From positions 1 to 64,000 of the forward strand of contig NZ_QGOK01000017.1 in NCBI RefSeq assembly GCF_003259175.1: 64,000 nt of DNA, written 5' to 3'. Shown here in pieces: positions 62,004 through 64,000 of the stretch. The DNA is from Marinomonas shanghaiensis (lineage in GTDB: Bacteria > Pseudomonadota > Gammaproteobacteria > Pseudomonadales > Marinomonadaceae). The position numbers and the translations under genes are program-made. Numbering within the stretch: the first letter of the stretch is position 1; each line of letters starts with the position of its first letter. The notes beneath the pieces are model-generated. The model did not search any database. It had not been told where the DNA came from and was given only the letters and a program-made list of their open reading frames with translations.

Positions 62004-64000
62004 GTGAACTTTGACCGTGGTCGTCTTACTGGGCAAGTCCAAGGGGTTTTTAGTGGGAATCTAGGTATTCCTATTTTGTTATTGTCGCTTTTGGCGATGA
62101 TGATTTTACCCATTCCTGCTTTTCTACTTGATGTGCTTTTCACCTTTAATATCGCGTTGGCGATTGTTGTTTTGCTGGTGGCGGTGTACTCCTTGCGTCC
62201 TTTGGATTTTGCGGTTTTTCCAACGGTTCTGCTTGTTTCAACACTGATGAGGTTAGCGTTAAATGTGGCTTCAACGCGTGTTGTTCTGTTGGATGGTCAT
62301 GAGGGTGGCGATGCTGCGGGTAAGGTCATTCAAGCGTTTGGTGAAGTGGTCATTGGCGGCAATTACGTTGTGGGTTTTGTTGTTTTTGCCATCTTGATGA
62401 TTATCAACTTTGCCGTGGTAACAAAAGGTGCGGGTCGTATCTCCGAAGTGAGTGCGCGCTTTACCTTAGATGCGATGCCTGGTAAACAGATGGCAATTGA
62501 TGCAGATCTTAATGCCGGTATGATCGATGCTGAACAAGCAAAGCAACGACGTATGGAGATTGCCTCTGAGGCTGAATTTTACGGCTCTATGGACGGTGCC
62601 TCTAAATTCGTTAAAGGGGATGCTATTGCGGGTTTATTGATACTTGGCATTAACATCGTTGGCGGTTTGGCCATCGGTATGGCACAACATGGTCTTTCGT
62701 TTAGAGAGGCGGTTGAAATCTATTCATTGTTAACGATAGGTGATGGCTTGGTAGCGCAATTGCCATCTCTAATGTTGTCTACTGCGGCGGCCATCATGGT
62801 GACTCGTGTTAACGAGTCCGGTGATATGGGATCGCAAATTGTTCGTCAAATGTTTGGTTCGTCTAAGGCGCTTTACGTTGCTGCCGGAGTCATGACGATT
62901 ATGGGGATTGTTCCTGGAATGCCTCATTTTTCTTTTCTATCTTTGGCGGCTTGTTTGGGCGGCTTAGCTTACTTTCTTGAATACAACAAAAAGAAAAAAT
63001 CCAAGCAAGGACAAAAAAGTTCCAGCAAAACTTCTTCTGACAATCCTATGCCTGCCGAAGCAAAAGATTTGAGCTGGGATGACGTGGCCCCTGTAGATAT
63101 GTTGGGGTTGGAAGTAGGATATCGTCTTATTCCTCTGGTGGACAAAACTCAAGGAGGTGAGTTGCTGGCGCGTATTAAAGGTGTGCGTCGTAAGCTTTCT
63201 CAAGATTTAGGCTTTTTGGTGCCAAGTGTGCACATCCGTGATAATTTGGATCTTATGCCAAACGCTTACCGTGTGACCCTGATGGGAGTGAGTCTGGCGG
63301 AAGCCGAAGTGCATCCAGATAAAGATTTGGCGATTGATCCTGGTCAGGTGTTTGGCAAGATTGATGGTATTGCTGGTAAGGACCCTTCTTTTGGATTAGA
63401 TGCTGTCTGGATTGATCCTAAGAAGCGAGATCAGGCGCAAACCTATGGATACACTGTCGTGGATGTGAGCACAGTAGTCGCGACCCACATTAACCAAATT
63501 ATGCACAAACACGCTTACGAGTTGATTGGTCATGATGAAGTTCAGCAATTGCTCAGTCTACTCAAGCAGTATAACCCTAAGTTGGCAGAAGAACTTGTGC
63601 CGAATACTGTACCGCTAAGCGTGCTGTTAAAAGTGTTGCAGAATTTGTTGATCGAAGGGGTTCCGCTTCGTGATATGCGCACCATTGCAGAAGCCATTAT
63701 GGGGGTCCAGCCTAAAACGCAAGACCCTATGATACTGACAGCAGCTGTGCGGACGTCTTTATCAAGGTTGATTATTCAGACCTTGGCGGATGGGGTAGAA
63801 GAGATCCCAGTATTGACCTTAGAGCCTCAGCTGGAAAAGATGTTGATGCAGACGGTGCAGCAAAGCCAGCAATCTGGTATTAAAAATGAAGAAGCGCTTA
63901 TTTTAGAACCAAAAATGGCCGAGCAGCTGCAGACCTCATTACGTCAGTCTGCTGAGCAGCAAGAAGCGATGGGGAATACGCCTATCTTGATCGTGTCTGC
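62004..64000 (+). CDS. flhA: Flagellar biosynthesis protein FlhA (partial, runs off the right edge)
   Basis: Main membrane component of the export gate, forming a nonameric ring. A continuous frame of 665 codons runs from GTG 62004 to the end of the window, so only about the last 30 residues are missing. Seven or eight TM segments fill about 1-320, with the cytoplasmic FHIPEP signature RLALNVASTRVVLLDGHEGG and KFVKGDAIAGLLI. The soluble C-terminal domain (about 350 on) contains LGLEVGYRLIPLVD and GVPLRDMRTIAEAI. AGGA lies seven bases before the GTG. It follows flhB by 33 bp in the same unit. Confidence 0.97.
   Translation, partial: MNFDRGRLTGQVQGVFSGNLGIPILLLSLLAMMILPIPAFLLDVLFTFNIALAIVVLLVAVYSLRPLDFAVFPTVLLVSTLMRLALNVASTRVVLLDGHEGGDAAGKVIQAFGEVVIGGNYVVGFVVFAILMIINFAVVTKGAGRISEVSARFTLDAMPGKQMAIDADLNAGMIDAEQAKQRRMEIASEAEFYGSMDGASKFVKGDAIAGLLILGINIVGGLAIGMAQHGLSFREAVEIYSLLTIGDGLVAQLPSLMLSTAAAIMVTRVNESGDMGSQIVRQMFGSSKALYVAAGVMTIMGIVPGMPHFSFLSLAACLGGLAYFLEYNKKKKSKQGQKSSSKTSSDNPMPAEAKDLSWDDVAPVDMLGLEVGYRLIPLVDKTQGGELLARIKGVRRKLSQDLGFLVPSVHIRDNLDLMPNAYRVTLMGVSLAEAEVHPDKDLAIDPGQVFGKIDGIAGKDPSFGLDAVWIDPKKRDQAQTYGYTVVDVSTVVATHINQIMHKHAYELIGHDEVQQLLSLLKQYNPKLAEELVPNTVPLSVLLKVLQNLLIEGVPLRDMRTIAEAIMGVQPKTQDPMILTAAVRTSLSRLIIQTLADGVEEIPVLTLEPQLEKMLMQTVQQSQQSGIKNEEALILEPKMAEQLQTSLRQSAEQQEAMGNTPILIVS

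Noticed and set aside
1-64000. CRISPR arrays, tRNA or rRNA genes, prophage
   Set aside because: No regularly spaced repeats, cloverleaf-type sequences or phage genes were seen in the reading.

Overview
The window is contiguous chromosomal DNA of a flagellated marine-type gammaproteobacterium. Gene order and protein style suggest the order Oceanospirillales, most likely Marinomonas or a close relative; this is inference, because no rRNA gene is present. Most genes are intact and chromosomal, with no phage, integrase, IS transposase, CRISPR array or tRNA gene seen.

Layout: (1) 1-7100 carries upp, a Lon-family protease whose N-terminus resembles the AsrA-type paralogue, a MATE pump, a TlyA-type rRNA methyltransferase, a SseA-type sulfurtransferase and a small orphan protein. 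(2) 7086-7774 has no clear gene, but looks like a small transcription unit with its own terminator. (3) 7775-19305 is an envelope/LPS block: a YejM/PbgA-like protein, two glycosyltransferases, waaF, hldD and an AGE-family isomerase on the minus strand, then hldE-msbA-waaA on the plus strand. (4) 19331-22836 is a TPP riboswitch followed by thiBPQ thiamine uptake genes. (5) 22837-27701 is an accessory stretch with an AT-rich glycosyltransferase, three EamA/DMT exporters and a MipA/OmpV porin-like protein. (6) 27902-31543 is rpsF-rpsR-DUF2232-rplI followed by dnaB, then an Aer-like chemoreceptor to 33194. (7) 33210-40039 is the biotin locus: bioA and comF on the minus strand, bioBFHCD on the plus strand, with a BirA-like operator and promoter located inside the 5' end of comF. 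(8) 40129-64000 is a flagellar supercluster: a truncated FleQ-like regulator, flrBC, fliEFGHIJ, a four-gene signalling insert, then fliKLMNOPQR-flhB-flhA. flhA runs off the right edge.

The most interesting part is the signalling insert at 49018-54854. It encodes a CheA-shaped protein that keeps a CheW-like region but shows no recognisable phosphotransfer histidine or ATP-binding boxes. Next come a receptor-shaped membrane protein (two TM segments, HAMP-like, PAS-like, long coiled coil) without the methyl-accepting signalling hairpin, a STAS anti-anti-sigma protein, and a receiver-PP2C-HATPase protein of HsbR type. Together with a FleQ homologue lacking its AAA+ core at the start of the cluster, this suggests a rewired flagellar checkpoint: a kinase-dead chemosensory pair joined to partner switching. 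A strong sigma-54 promoter just upstream of fliK separates this insert from the export-apparatus genes.
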